The notes below the pieces were generated by a model. The model was not told the origin of the DNA. It searched no databases and saw nothing but the letters and a program-made list of their open reading frames with translations. A stretch of 64,000 nt of DNA. It comes from Microbacterium proteolyticum. GTDB taxonomy: Bacteria; Actinomycetota; Actinomycetes; Actinomycetales; Microbacteriaceae. The stretch covers positions 1,426,001 to 1,490,000 of the forward strand of contig NZ_JAUSZZ010000001.1 of assembly GCF_030818075.1 (NCBI RefSeq), read 5' to 3'. Both the position numbers and the translations under genes were made by a program. Below, in pieces: positions 54,451-62,834 of the stretch. Each line of letters begins with the position of its first letter. Position 1 is the stretch's first letter.

Positions 54451-55452
54451 ATGACCAGACGCGCGACCATCCACGACGTCGCCGCGGCGGCCGGTGTCTC
54501 GGTGGCCACGGTGTCGAAAGCCGTGAACGGCCGCTACGGGGTTTCGCCCGAGACGGTCGGCCGGGTACTGGATGCCGTGAAGCACCTCGGCTACGAATCC
54601 AGCCTCGTCGCCAGCAGCATGCGCTCGCGCCGCACCGGAGTGATCGGCGTGCTCGTCGCCGACATCGAGCCGTTCTCGGCCGAGATCCTCAAGGGCGTCG
54701 GGGGAGCCCTGTCCGACACCGGCTACGACCTGCTCGCCTACACCGGCGCACGCCGCGACGGCGAGGGCTGGGAGCGGCGCTCGCTCAGCCGCCTCAGCGG
54801 CACCCTCATCGATGCGGCCATCATCGTGACGCCCACCGTCGTCAACGTCGCGGGGGAGGTACCGATCGTCGCCATCGACCCGCACACCGGCCGCGGCGAC
54901 GTGCCCACGGTCGAATCCGACAGCTACACCGGCGCGCAGCAGGCGGTGCACTACCTCGTGCAGCTCGGCCACCGCCGCATCGGCTTCATCGCCGGTCGTC
55001 CGGATCTGCGCTCGGCGGTGGCCCGCGCCTCGGGCTATCGCGCCGCGCTGTCGGCCGCCGGCATCCCCTTCGATCCGGCCCTGGTCGGCGTAGGTCGGTA
55101 CGAGCAGGACGTCGCGCGCGAAGCGGCCGAGGCCATGCTCGCCCTCGCCGCTCCGCCCACGGCGGTGTTCGCCGCGAACGACCTCTCGGCGCTGTCGATC
55201 GTCGATGTGGCCCGCAAGCGCGGGCTGCGCGTGCCCGACGACCTCTCGGTCGTGGGTTTCGACGACGTGCCCGAAGCGGCCCGTGCACAACCCGGCCTGA
55301 CGACCGTGCGACAGCCCATGAAACGCCTCGGTGCCGAGGCCGTGCGAATGGTGCTCGCGCTGCTCGCGGGCGAGGAACTGCCCGAGACGCACATCGAGCT
55401 GCCGACACGGCTCGTCGCCCGTGGCACGACGGCGCCGCCGCCGGTGCGCTGA
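54451..55452 (+). CDS. LacI family transcriptional regulator
   Basis: 333 aa. HTH at the extreme N-terminus (ATIHDVAAAAGVSVATVSKAVNG) with the hinge region MRSRRTGVIGVLV, then a periplasmic-binding-like effector domain ending in VVGFDDVPEAARAQPGLTTVRQP. Divergent from the beta-glucoside transporter genes with one shared palindromic operator; expected to repress both in the absence of the sugar. Confidence 0.92.
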   Translation: MTRRATIHDVAAAAGVSVATVSKAVNGRYGVSPETVGRVLDAVKHLGYESSLVASSMRSRRTGVIGVLVADIEPFSAEILKGVGGALSDTGYDLLAYTGARRDGEGWERRSLSRLSGTLIDAAIIVTPTVVNVAGEVPIVAIDPHTGRGDVPTVESDSYTGAQQAVHYLVQLGHRRIGFIAGRPDLRSAVARASGYRAALSAAGIPFDPALVGVGRYEQDVAREAAEAMLALAAPPTAVFAANDLSALSIVDVARKRGLRVPDDLSVVGFDDVPEAARAQPGLTTVRQPMKRLGAEAVRMVLALLAGEELPETHIELPTRLVARGTTAPPPVR

Positions 55453-55541
55453 CACGTTCTGCGTGAGCAGCTCTTCCGCCGGCCTGTCCGATGACGGTTG
55501 GCGTCGCAATCAGACCCGCCGCCCGAACGCCGAGGCATGTC

Positions 55542-55642
55542 GTCGCCCGAGCGCGCGCGGGTTTGTTCCCGCCCCGAGCGGCGCAGCGTATGGTCGCCCG
55601 AGCGCGCGCAGGGTATTCCCGCCCCGAGCGGCGCAGCGTGTG
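55542..55642. repeat. 51-bp direct repeat, two copies
   Basis: GTCGCCCGAGCGCGCGC...CCCGCCCCGAGCGGCGCAGCGT, copies at 55542-55592 and 55593-55642, differing in about four positions. Confidence 0.8.
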
Positions 55643-55645
55643 CAC

Positions 55646-55718
55646 AACTCCGGGGATTTCGACGGCGGGGGCCGTTTGCCGCCCGCAAGCCGCGATTCCG
55701 CGCGGTTTTTCCGGAGTT
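55646..55718. repeat. AACTCCGG-ended palindromic element A (73 bp)
   Basis: Left end AACTCCGGGGAT, right end TTTTTCCGGAGTT. The ends form a terminal inverted repeat of about 11 bp with one mismatch. The same ends occur 161 bp downstream. Confidence 0.7.
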
Positions 55719-55806
55719 CGGCCCAGTATCGACGACCGACCGCGCGCACGAACGGGTCCGGCGCGGCCGCCGCGTGGCGTCGGCGGCCACGCCCCGCGGT
55801 GTGCCG

Positions 55807-55880
55807 AACTCCGGAGATCCGAAGTCTGCGGGGTCGAATCGACCCGCGATGGGGCGAGGTCGAGCGGTTTCTCCGGAGTT
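55807..55880. repeat. AACTCCGG-ended palindromic element B (74 bp)
   Basis: Left end AACTCCGGAGAT, right end TTTCTCCGGAGTT (10-bp perfect terminal inverted repeat AACTCCGGAG). The right 15 bp (GCGGTTTCTCCGGAGTT region) match element A; the interiors differ. Confidence 0.7.
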
Positions 55881-55957
55881 CGCCACCGGTCGATCCCGCG
55901 GCCCCGCGAGTGTCCGGGATCCACCGGCGCTGCGCCCGCACGACCCCGCGGCTCCGG

Positions 55958-55963
55958 TACCGT
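55958..55963 (+). promoter_or_regulatory. -10 hexamer TACCGT of the MarR-mmuM operon (leaderless)
   Basis: TACCGT, 6 nt, then ATG 55970; no ribosome-binding sequence. Confidence 0.4.
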
Positions 55964-55969
55964 CGAAGC

Positions 55970-56476
55970 ATGCCTTACGCGAGCAGCAAAGACGACGAGG
56001 TCGACCTCCTCATCGACGCCTGGTCGCAGCTGCTGCCCGAGGTCGATCTCACGCCGCTCGACGTGATGTCGCGCCTGCGCCGCGCGGCGTTCCACCTGTC
56101 GAAGCTGCGCGCCAAGGCGTTCGCGAGCGCGGGCATCGCCGTGTGGGAGTTCGACGTGCTCGCCGTGCTCCGCCGGGCCGGCACCGAGCTCAGCGCGACC
56201 CGTCTGATCACGGCCACCATGATCGGCAGCGCCGCAATGACGAACCGCCTCGACAAGCTCGCCGAGCGCGGTCTCGTGCACCGTCGCCCCAACCCCTCCG
56301 ACGGGCGGGCGATCCTGGTGGCCATCACCGCCGAGGGCATCGACCGCGTGGATGCCGCGATGACCGAGCTCGTCCGCCTCGAGGCCGAGGCCTTGCGCGA
56401 CGTCAGCCGTCAGGACCAGGCCCTGCTCGCGAGCGCCCTGCGCGTGCTCGCGGCCGGCGAGACGCACGAGGCGTGA
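55970..56476 (+). CDS. MarR family regulator
   Basis: 168 aa. Winged HTH with the core LSATRLITATMIGSAAMTNRLDKLAERGLVHRRPNPSDGRAILVAIT (DxRxxxV wing intact). It overlaps the homocysteine methyltransferase gene by 4 bp (GTGA), so it is the first gene of a two-gene operon and may respond to a ligand linked to that enzyme or control other loci. Confidence 0.88.
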   Translation: MPYASSKDDEVDLLIDAWSQLLPEVDLTPLDVMSRLRRAAFHLSKLRAKAFASAGIAVWEFDVLAVLRRAGTELSATRLITATMIGSAAMTNRLDKLAERGLVHRRPNPSDGRAILVAITAEGIDRVDAAMTELVRLEAEALRDVSRQDQALLASALRVLAAGETHEA

Positions 56477-57327
56477 TCGACCTCGCCGCCACCCTGGCGC
56501 ACCGTCCGGTCGTGCTCGACGGGGGACTCGGCACACTGCTCGAGGCCCGCGGAAACGACGTCACGAGCGACCTCTGGTCGGCGCGGGTGCTGCGCGACGA
56601 CCCCGATGAGGTGCGCGCGGCCCACGCCGCCTTTGCCGACGCCGGGGCGGAGGTCGTGATCACCGCGTCCTACCAGCTGGGTTTCGGGGGACGGATCCCG
56701 GATGCCGAGCTCGAGGCGCTCCTGCACCGCTCGGTGTCGCTCGCGCGCGAAGCCGCCGATGTCGTGGTCGCGGCATCCGTGGGCCCGATCGGCGCGCTGC
56801 GCGCCGACGGCAGCGAGTACACCGGCGACTACGGTCTCGGCGTCGATGACCTGCGTCGCCTGCACCGCCGCCGGCTCCACGTCCTCGCCGAGGCCGGCGC
56901 CGATCTGCTCGCGGTCGAGACGATCCCCTCACCGCTCGAGGTCGAAGCGCTCGCGCTCGAGCTCGCCGACCTCGGCGTTCCCGCGTTCCTGAGCTTGTCG
57001 GCGGACAGCACGGGTTTCGCCGCCGCCGGCTCCCGGGCCGACGCCCTGCGCGCGGCGGCATCCGTTCCGACCGTGCTCGCCGTCGGAGTCAACTGCTGCG
57101 CGCCCGAAACGGTGGTCCCCGCGCTCGGGGAGGCCCCCGGCATCCCGCTCGTCGCCTACCCGAACACGGGGGAGCGGTGGGATGCCGCGACCCGCACGTG
57201 GCAGGGCGCCGCGGCCCCGCTGGCCGATGCTGCACCGAGCTGGGTCGCCGCCGGCGCGCGGCTCGTGGGCGGCTGTTGTCGGAGCACACCGGCCGACATC
57301 GCCGCGATCGCCTCCGCGCTCCGCTGA
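56473..57327 (+). CDS. mmuM: homocysteine S-methyltransferase
   Basis: 284 aa. Uses S-methylmethionine (or SAM) to methylate homocysteine to methionine. Zinc Cys ligands in GVNCCAPE and GGCCRSTP near the C-terminus; N-terminal VLDGGLGTLLEARG and ITASYQLG are typical. GTG start coupled to the MarR gene. A perfect 13-bp hairpin ends the operon. Confidence 0.9.
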   Translation: MIDLAATLAHRPVVLDGGLGTLLEARGNDVTSDLWSARVLRDDPDEVRAAHAAFADAGAEVVITASYQLGFGGRIPDAELEALLHRSVSLAREAADVVVAASVGPIGALRADGSEYTGDYGLGVDDLRRLHRRRLHVLAEAGADLLAVETIPSPLEVEALALELADLGVPAFLSLSADSTGFAAAGSRADALRAAASVPTVLAVGVNCCAPETVVPALGEAPGIPLVAYPNTGERWDAATRTWQGAAAPLADAAPSWVAAGARLVGGCCRSTPADIAAIASALR

Positions 57328-57339
57328 CGGGAGGGGCGG

Positions 57340-57375
57340 CGACGTGCGGCGCCCCGGGAGGAGCGCCGCACGTCG
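57340..57375. terminator. bidirectional terminator between mmuM and the anti-sigma gene
   Basis: CGACGTGCGGCGC/GCGCCGCACGTCG, perfect 13-bp stem with a 10-nt loop, 12 bp after the mmuM stop and 3 bp before the 3' end of the convergent gene. Confidence 0.8.
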
Positions 57376-57378
57376 AGG

Positions 57379-57957
57379 TCATCCGCCCGTCGATGCCGTG
57401 AACGCGCGCTTGTACAGCTGACGCAGCCCGTCGGTGGCGGGACCGCTTTCGCAGGGCGAGATGAAGCCGTCCGTCGAGGCGATCAGATAGGTCTGCCCCG
57501 TCGCGAACAACACGCCGGTGCCGTCCGGTACCTGCTCGACGGTCAGCGTCGCACCGGGCGAGCCGGCGAACACCGTCGTCACTGAGAGGGTCACCTCGTC
57601 ACCGGTGACCGCCGTGGCGGTTGCTTCGTACGCAGTGTCGAACTCTCCGAGGCTCTCGACGCTCGGCGTCTCGCACACGGCGGGGCTCTCTTCCGGCCCC
57701 GGGCCCGGAGCCTGGATGGCGGGAGTGGCGACCAGACCGGCGATGAGCGCGCCGGCCGCGGCCGTCGCTGCCGCCCCGATCGAGACGCCGGCGAACAGAC
57801 GCTTCCTCGTGCGAGTGGCCGCGGGGACCCGACCCGTCGTTCCGTCGCGTTCCGCGGCGGCGACGACGCGCCGGATCCGGGCGTCGTCGAGGGGCGGGTG
57901 TCCCGCACTCGGGTCCGCCTTGCGCATGAGTGCCCTCAGGTCGTCGTCGTCGTTCAT
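57379..57957 (-). CDS. single-pass membrane protein, probable anti-sigma factor
   Basis: 192 aa. A cytosolic acidic N-terminus (MNDDDDLRALMRKADPSAGHPP, ~70 residues) is followed by one TM helix near 78-100 and an external domain with two Cys (VCETPS and SPCESG). The start ATG 57957 overlaps the sigma gene's stop (ATGA), with GGGGGAGAG upstream. Gene order and topology fit an anti-sigma factor; the short N-terminus lacks the canonical HxxxCxxC zinc motif. Confidence 0.65.
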   Translation of the reverse strand: MNDDDDLRALMRKADPSAGHPPLDDARIRRVVAAAERDGTTGRVPAATRTRKRLFAGVSIGAAATAAAGALIAGLVATPAIQAPGPGPEESPAVCETPSVESLGEFDTAYEATATAVTGDEVTLSVTTVFAGSPGATLTVEQVPDGTGVLFATGQTYLIASTDGFISPCESGPATDGLRQLYKRAFTASTGG

Positions 57958-58496
57958 CGCTCTCCCCCTTTCCTGGTGGTGCCGGTTGGTCGGCGTGGTG
58001 CTTCCATCTCTTGTCTCAACTTCTTCTTCGCCCGGTGGAGCCGGATGGTGGCCGCATTGGTGGTGATGTCGAGGACCGTTGCGATCTCGGGTGGCGCGAG
58101 CTCCTCCCACGCCCACAGGCGCAGGACCTCGGCGTCGGTGGCCGACAACCGCGCCAGGGCGGCGCGCAGGCAGTCCGCACGCGGATCCTCCTCCGGCCCG
58201 GCATCCACCGCATCGGTCGGCGGATCGACGGTCGTGATCCTCTCCACCACGCGCCACTGCCGTCTCGCCGACCGTTCGGCGTTGCGCAGGCAGTTGCGGG
58301 CGGTGACGTAAAGCCACGGAAGCGGCTCATCGGGCACGTCGTCGAAACGACGCCAGACGACCAGCATCGTCTCGGAGAAGACGTCGTCCGCGGTCTGGGG
58401 GTCGATTCGTCGACGCAGGAAGCGGAGGACGGCATCGCCGTGCGTTCGTACGAGCGATTCGTACGCCCGTGAACGATCCATCGAAAGTGTGTGCAC
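57954..58496 (-). CDS. ECF (sigma-70 family) RNA polymerase sigma factor
   Basis: 180 aa from GTG 58496. Region 2 (YESLVRTHGDAVLRFLRRRI..ADDVFSETMLVVWRRFDDVP.EPLPWLYVTARNCL) and region 4 (LSATDAEVLRLWAWEELAPPEIATVLDITTNAATIRLHRAKKKLR) are complete. ATG 58481 is an alternative start, but GTG 58496 lies 6 nt after CATGAT, the -10-like half of a motif shared with three other promoters here. Overlaps its putative anti-sigma gene. Confidence 0.88.
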   Translation of the reverse strand: MHTLSMDRSRAYESLVRTHGDAVLRFLRRRIDPQTADDVFSETMLVVWRRFDDVPDEPLPWLYVTARNCLRNAERSARRQWRVVERITTVDPPTDAVDAGPEEDPRADCLRAALARLSATDAEVLRLWAWEELAPPEIATVLDITTNAATIRLHRAKKKLRQEMEAPRRPTGTTRKGGER

Positions 58497-58502
58497 GACA
58501 TC

Positions 58503-58530
58503 ATCATGTCCTGCGGCGGCGGATCCTTTC
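58503..58530 (-). promoter_or_regulatory. candidate ECF promoter of the sigma operon
   Basis: GAAAGG (58530-58525), 16 bp, CATGAT (58508-58503), then 6 nt to GTG 58496. Matches the GAAAGR/CATGNW pair seen at 58564, 61660 and 62653, suggesting autoregulation. Confidence 0.45.
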
Positions 58531-58563
58531 GGCCGCGGATCATCGGATCATTTCCGCGAACGT

Positions 58564-58592
58564 GAAAGATGCGACGCGGTGGCGGCCATGCA
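58564..58592 (+). promoter_or_regulatory. candidate ECF promoter of the secreted protein-mprF operon
   Basis: GAAAGA (58564-58569), 17 bp, CATGCA (58587-58592). The preceding base context GTGAAAGA and the GC-rich spacer match the promoters at 61660 and 62653. Confidence 0.5.
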
Positions 58593-58657
58593 GGAGGTGC
58601 GCACCGCGATGATCACGTTCAGCAGAACGAGGCGCGGTGCTGATGGAGGTGCAGCAC

Positions 58658-59137
58658 ATGCGAATCAGAACCCCGACCGCCCTGACGGTCCTCGGCGCCG
58701 TGGTCGGCATGATCGGCGTGGGCCTCATCGGCGTGGGCGTCATCGGGTACGCGCCCGTCGTCGCGGCGCGGGACGCCATCACCTCGCACCTCAGCGCATT
58801 CGTCGTCGGCCCGCGCGACACGCTCATCTCCGGCGTGCGCGCGCCCGGCGGCTCCGTCATCGACGCGCCGGCGCCCCCGATCATCGTCACCCCGGATCAG
58901 CTGGCCGCCGGTGGGCCGGTGACGATGCGGCCGGGCCAGGCGCTGTACATCGTGCTCGACGCGGATCCCCTCGTGCGCGAGGGGGGCTCCAGCGACGACG
59001 ACGTCCTGCGGTTCGGAGCGGCCGACGGCGTCGGCGATGCGTCGTTCTTCGCTCTCGAGCCCGGAACGGCGACGGCCTGGGTGGTCGGAGCCGGCGGATG
59101 GACCGTGACCTTCGGCGTCACGGTCGTGAGCTCCTGA
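58658..59137 (+). CDS. secreted/anchored protein, paralogue 1 of three
   Basis: 159 aa. The N-terminal hydrophobic segment (ALTVLGAVVGMIGVGLIGVGVIG) is a long signal anchor. The mature part shares with the paralogues at 61759 and 62752 the stretch (I/L)VTP(D/A)(Q/D)L..GPVT...GQ.L.IVLD, an Asp-rich loop before a buried F/V-F pair, and a final W(V/I).G....(T/I)TF..TV. It has a single VTP..QL region and no DGVPAP repeat. GGAGG 8 nt before ATG 58658. The mprF-like gene follows after 2 nt, so the two are co-expressed. Confidence 0.65.
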   Translation: MRIRTPTALTVLGAVVGMIGVGLIGVGVIGYAPVVAARDAITSHLSAFVVGPRDTLISGVRAPGGSVIDAPAPPIIVTPDQLAAGGPVTMRPGQALYIVLDADPLVREGGSSDDDVLRFGAADGVGDASFFALEPGTATAWVVGAGGWTVTFGVTVVSS

Positions 59138-59139
59138 CC

Positions 59140-61620
59140 GTGCGGCAGACGTCCGGCGCGAGGCTTGCGGGCCGCCGGCAGCCGCTTCCCTTCGTTGCGT
59201 GCACCCTCGCCGCCGTCGTCGTGGGTGTCAGTCTGGTCTCGATGAATGCCGACGCCTTCCGCAGCGCCGGCTCGTTCGACCTGCGGGCGATCCTCCTGAC
59301 CCTCGTGCGCGTCGACGATCCCCTGTCGCTGTTCGTCGTCGGGATCGCCGTCCTGCTCGTGTGCGGGTGGGCGGAACGACTCATGGGCGGCGCGCGGACG
59401 CTGTTGGCCTATGCCGTCGGGGGCGTGGTCACGTCGGTGGCGGGTCTGACCGTCGGAGCCGGGGAGTCGCACCTGTTTCCGACCGTCCCTCTCGGCGAGA
59501 TGCCCGTGACGGGCGCGTCGCCGCTGCCCGCCCTGCTGGTCGTGGCGATGGCGGCGAGTTGCTTCGCAGGCGCCCTGTGGCGTCGGCGGGTGCGGGGGGT
59601 CTGTCTGCTCCTGGCGGTGACGATGTTCCTCTACTCGGCGTCCGCGAGCGACCTGTTCGCGCTGCTCGCGCTGCCCGTCGGGCTCGGTCTGGGGATGCTG
59701 GCCGGGGGGCAGCGGGCGACGATGCGCGTGCAGCGCAGCTCGCGCCACGAGGTGCGCGTGCTCCTGTGCGCGCTGACGGCGATCACCGCGATGGGGCCGA
59801 TCGTGGCGACGCTGTGGGGCAGCGGTGCCGGGTTGCTGTCCGTCTACGGATGGCTGTCGTACGACCCGATCGTCGTCGCCGACGGGGTGGTGTGCGTGGC
59901 GGGTTCGGCGCTCGTTCCCTGCCCCGACGCCGCGAGCTTCTCCGAGGTGCAGGCGCACGCCGGGTGGATCGCCGTCCTTCCCCTCCTCGTCCTCCTCGTG
60001 GCCGCATGGGGGATTCTCCGGGGCCAGCTCGCGGCTCTCGGGGTCGCCATGGCGGTCAACATGCTCATCTACGCGGGCATGAGCGCCCTGTTCATCGTGT
60101 GGGAGCCCGACACGCTCGCCCTGCTTGCACGGGTGCGCGGCACCGATGCCGACGGGGTATGGCAGACGTTGGTCGGGTTCGCCGTAGGTGCTGTCGTTCC
60201 TCTCGGTGTCGCGGTGACGCTCTTCCTGTCTCGACGGGCGGTCTCTGTCGCGCCGACGTCGAAGGCGTTGCGCACCTTCCTGACGACGGTCGCGCTCGCC
60301 GCCGCGGCCACCGTGGCGGTGTCGTTCGCGGGGGGCCTGGCCGCGGCGGATCACTTCTCGCCGCGGCTGACGCCGGAGACGCTGTGGCGCGATGCTCCGC
60401 TGCGGCTGCTTCCCCCGTCTCTCGTGCCGGGCGAGTGGGTGCACGCCGCACCCGCCACGCCGTTGGCCCAGGCTCTCTGGTATCTGCCGCCCCTCGTCTT
60501 CTGGCTGGTGTGCGTGGCGGCCACGGTGCGGCTGGTGATGCGCCCGCAGTCCGTCCGTGCGGACGAGGATCGCGCGCGGGTACGCGAGATGGTGCAGCGC
60601 GGGTGCGGTTCGCTCGGCTTCATGGCCACCTGGCCCGGTAACGCCTATTGGTTCGCCCCCGGGGCGGATGCCGGTTTCGCGTACCGTCCGCACGGGGGCG
60701 TCGCCGTGACCCTGGGCGGTGCCTTCGGTGGGGATCGCGGCCGGCCCGAGATCGGTGCGGCGTTCGTGGAGTTCTGCGGCGACAACGGATGGACCCCGGT
60801 CTTCTACAGCGTCGACGACGCGGCGGCCGACGCGCTCGGGGGATTGGGGTGGCAGCGGACGCGGGTGGCCGATGAAGCGATCCTCGACCCGCAGACCTGG
60901 ACCCCGGCGGGGAAGAAGCGGCAGGACGTCCGGACGGCCACCAACCGCGCCCAACGCGAGGGCGTCCTTGCGCAGTGGGTGTCGTGGGGCACGCTCGCGC
61001 TGGGCGACCGCGTGCAGATCCGCGAGATCTCGGAGGGCTGGGTCGCCGACAAGTCGGTGCCGGAGATGGGTTTCACCCTCGGCACCGTCGACGAAGCCGC
61101 CGACCCGGCGGCGCGGCTCATGCTGGCGCGCGATGCGTCGGGGCGGATCATCGCGGTCACGACCTGGATCCCCGCCTTCGGCGCACACGGTCTGTGCGGA
61201 TACACGCTCGACGTCATGCGGCGTCGGCACGACGCCATGAACGGGGTCGTGGAGTTCCTGGTCGGCGCCGCCGTCGAGCAGTTGCGTGCCGACGGATGCA
61301 CCATGTTGAGCCTGTCGGGTTCGCCCCTGGCGCCGAACCGTGTCGATGACGGCGAGGCGCCCTCGGCCGTCGATCGCTTGCTCGAGACGTCGAGCTGGCT
61401 GCTCGAACCCGCCTACGGATTCCGTTCCTTGGCCGCCTTCAAGAAGAAGTTCCAGCCGGACCTGCGTCCCCTGTGGATGGTGTACCCGGATGCCACCCAC
61501 CTCCCGGCTGTCGCGCTCGCGCTTCTGCGGTGTTACGTTCCGGGGCTCGACGTCGCGCGTGCCGCTCGGCTCGCGGCGCGCATGCGGCGGTCGCGCCGGT
61601 CGTCGATCGCGCGCGTCTGA
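59140..61620 (+). CDS. MprF-like aminoacyl-phosphatidylglycerol synthase (DUF2156)
   Basis: 826 aa. Residues ~1-460 are polytopic (about 12 hydrophobic helices). Residues ~490-815 form the C-terminal LPG-synthase domain: NAYWFAPGADAGFAYR, KKRQDVRTATNRAQREG, VPEMGFTLG, MNGVVEFLVGAAVEQLRADGCTMLSLSGSPLA. MprF proteins transfer Lys or Ala from tRNA to phosphatidylglycerol and flip it, giving resistance to cationic peptides. No LysRS domain is fused. The N-terminal third (LLVCGWAERLMGGARTLLAY) differs from the standard MprF flippase and faintly recalls rhomboid helices. GTG start. Confidence 0.8.
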   Translation: MRQTSGARLAGRRQPLPFVACTLAAVVVGVSLVSMNADAFRSAGSFDLRAILLTLVRVDDPLSLFVVGIAVLLVCGWAERLMGGARTLLAYAVGGVVTSVAGLTVGAGESHLFPTVPLGEMPVTGASPLPALLVVAMAASCFAGALWRRRVRGVCLLLAVTMFLYSASASDLFALLALPVGLGLGMLAGGQRATMRVQRSSRHEVRVLLCALTAITAMGPIVATLWGSGAGLLSVYGWLSYDPIVVADGVVCVAGSALVPCPDAASFSEVQAHAGWIAVLPLLVLLVAAWGILRGQLAALGVAMAVNMLIYAGMSALFIVWEPDTLALLARVRGTDADGVWQTLVGFAVGAVVPLGVAVTLFLSRRAVSVAPTSKALRTFLTTVALAAAATVAVSFAGGLAAADHFSPRLTPETLWRDAPLRLLPPSLVPGEWVHAAPATPLAQALWYLPPLVFWLVCVAATVRLVMRPQSVRADEDRARVREMVQRGCGSLGFMATWPGNAYWFAPGADAGFAYRPHGGVAVTLGGAFGGDRGRPEIGAAFVEFCGDNGWTPVFYSVDDAAADALGGLGWQRTRVADEAILDPQTWTPAGKKRQDVRTATNRAQREGVLAQWVSWGTLALGDRVQIREISEGWVADKSVPEMGFTLGTVDEAADPAARLMLARDASGRIIAVTTWIPAFGAHGLCGYTLDVMRRRHDAMNGVVEFLVGAAVEQLRADGCTMLSLSGSPLAPNRVDDGEAPSAVDRLLETSSWLLEPAYGFRSLAAFKKKFQPDLRPLWMVYPDATHLPAVALALLRCYVPGLDVARAARLAARMRRSRRSSIARV

Positions 61621-61632
61621 CCGGGCGGGATC

Positions 61633-61841
61633 CTCCGGGAAGTTTTTTTCGGGGGATGTGAAAGAGCGGCGGTGGTGGTGGCCATGTATGGGGTACAGGC
61701 CGCGTTGATCGCTCGTTCATCCGGAACGGGCTGCGGCGTCGACTGAAAGGTGCAGCTCATGCGCATTCGTACCCTCTCCGCTGTGACCGCCTCGATCCTC
61801 GCCGTGGGTCTGATGACCGGCGGAGCCGCCGCCTTCGCCGC
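61633..61841 (+). repeat. 209-bp perfect duplication, copy 1
   Basis: Identical base for base to 62626-62834 (offset 993). It covers a T7 tract, the ECF-type promoter, the 5' leader and the first 27 codons (signal peptide) of the secreted protein gene. Confidence 0.95.
61660..61688 (+). promoter_or_regulatory. candidate ECF promoter of paralogue 2
   Basis: GAAAGA (61660-61665), 17 bp, CATGTA (61683-61688). Lies in the duplicated block, 70 nt before ATG 61759. Confidence 0.5.
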
Positions 61842-62250
61842 GGCTCAGGAAGCCCCCACCCCCGACCAGAGCACCTTCGTCGACGGTGTGCCCGCTCCGA
61901 CCGACGAGGCGGACGCGACCTCCGAGAACGAAGAGGGCATCTTCATCGACGGGGAGCCGGCGCCGCTGTTCGTCACTCCGGCCGACCTCGCCAAGGGACC
62001 GGTCACGCTGGTGACCGGGCAGTCGCTGATCGTCGTGCTCGACACCGAGAACGGCGGGATCTTCACCGGAACCGGTGGGACCGACGACGATGCCGTGGTG
62101 CACTTCGACGCCGCGACGGTGGGCGCCGACGACGACGAGGCATCGTTCAACGCGGGGTTCTCGGCGGAGAAGGCCGGTGCCACGAAGGGCTGGATCATCG
62201 GCACCGACGGTCAGCGCATCACCTTCGACATCACCGTGACCGACTCCTGA
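61759..62250 (+). CDS. secreted acidic protein, paralogue 2
   Basis: 163 aa. Sec signal peptide (IRTLSAVTASILAVGLMTGG, cleavage near AAAFA-A). The mature chain starts with repeats of the type (F)(V/I)DG(V/E)PAP and then a ~105-residue domain (FVTPADLAKGPVTLVTGQSL...ITFDITVTDS), strongly acidic, without Cys. Likely an all-beta extracytoplasmic domain; function unknown. AAAGG 8 nt before ATG 61759. Ends in an 18-bp hairpin terminator. Confidence 0.8.
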   Translation: MRIRTLSAVTASILAVGLMTGGAAAFAAAQEAPTPDQSTFVDGVPAPTDEADATSENEEGIFIDGEPAPLFVTPADLAKGPVTLVTGQSLIVVLDTENGGIFTGTGGTDDDAVVHFDAATVGADDDEASFNAGFSAEKAGATKGWIIGTDGQRITFDITVTDS

Positions 62251-62262
62251 GCAGTCTCGAAC

Positions 62263-62300
62263 GAACCGGGGCCGGCGGAATCTTCCGCCGGCCCCGGTTC
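62263..62300 (+). terminator. strong hairpin after paralogue 2
   Basis: GAACCGGGGCCGGCGGAA / TTCCGCCGGCCCCGGTTC, perfect inverted repeat of 18 bp with a 2-nt centre, 12 bp after the stop. Confidence 0.85.
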
Positions 62301-62625
62301 TCGTCCGTCGGAGGACGCCGTGCTCCGCCGACGCCGCATGCGGAGCGCCGACACCGAGTCGGGAACCGGTCGTGATCGATGAGCCGGCCGCGTCCCGTGA
62401 CCCGCCTTCGCGCCGGGAGGGCTGTGCCGTGCCGCGTCCGCGACCCCGCCTTCGTGGCGGCCGGGTGGTGCCCTGTCGCGGCCGGGCGGGCCGTGCCGCG
62501 TCCGCGACCCCGCTTTCGCGGCGGGGCAGGACCGTGCCGTGCCGCGGGTGAAGCTCCCGTGCCGATGTCTCGCGCGGGCTCCTCTGATTTCTCCGCGCGT
62601 GCGGCGGCCACGGGCCGCCGGAACG
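62301..62625. other. intergenic segment between paralogues 2 and 3
   Basis: No gene is supported. Contains a direct repeat CGTGCCGCGTCCGCGACCCC at about 62428 and 62490 within a GC-rich tract and a GTCGGAGGACG/CTCCGCCGAC imperfect hairpin near 62307-62335. Confidence 0.5.
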
Positions 62626-62834
62626 CTCCGGGAAGTTTTTTTCGGGGGATGTGAAAGAGCGGCGGTGGTGGTGGCCATGTATGGGGTACAGGCCGCGTTG
62701 ATCGCTCGTTCATCCGGAACGGGCTGCGGCGTCGACTGAAAGGTGCAGCTCATGCGCATTCGTACCCTCTCCGCTGTGACCGCCTCGATCCTCGCCGTGG
62801 GTCTGATGACCGGCGGAGCCGCCGCCTTCGCCGC
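62626..62834 (+). repeat. 209-bp perfect duplication, copy 2
   Basis: Identical to 61633-61841; promoter, leader and signal-peptide codons of paralogue 3. Identity stops abruptly at codon 28. Confidence 0.95.
62653..62681 (+). promoter_or_regulatory. candidate ECF promoter of paralogue 3
   Basis: GAAAGA (62653-62658), 17 bp, CATGTA (62676-62681); part of the duplicated block. Confidence 0.5.

Larger units (their letters stand above)
55453..55969. other. 517-bp repeat-bearing intergenic region
   Basis: No gene is supported. It holds a two-copy 51-bp direct repeat and two 73-74 bp inverted-repeat elements (listed separately). The promoter of the following MarR gene is at its right end. Confidence 0.6.
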
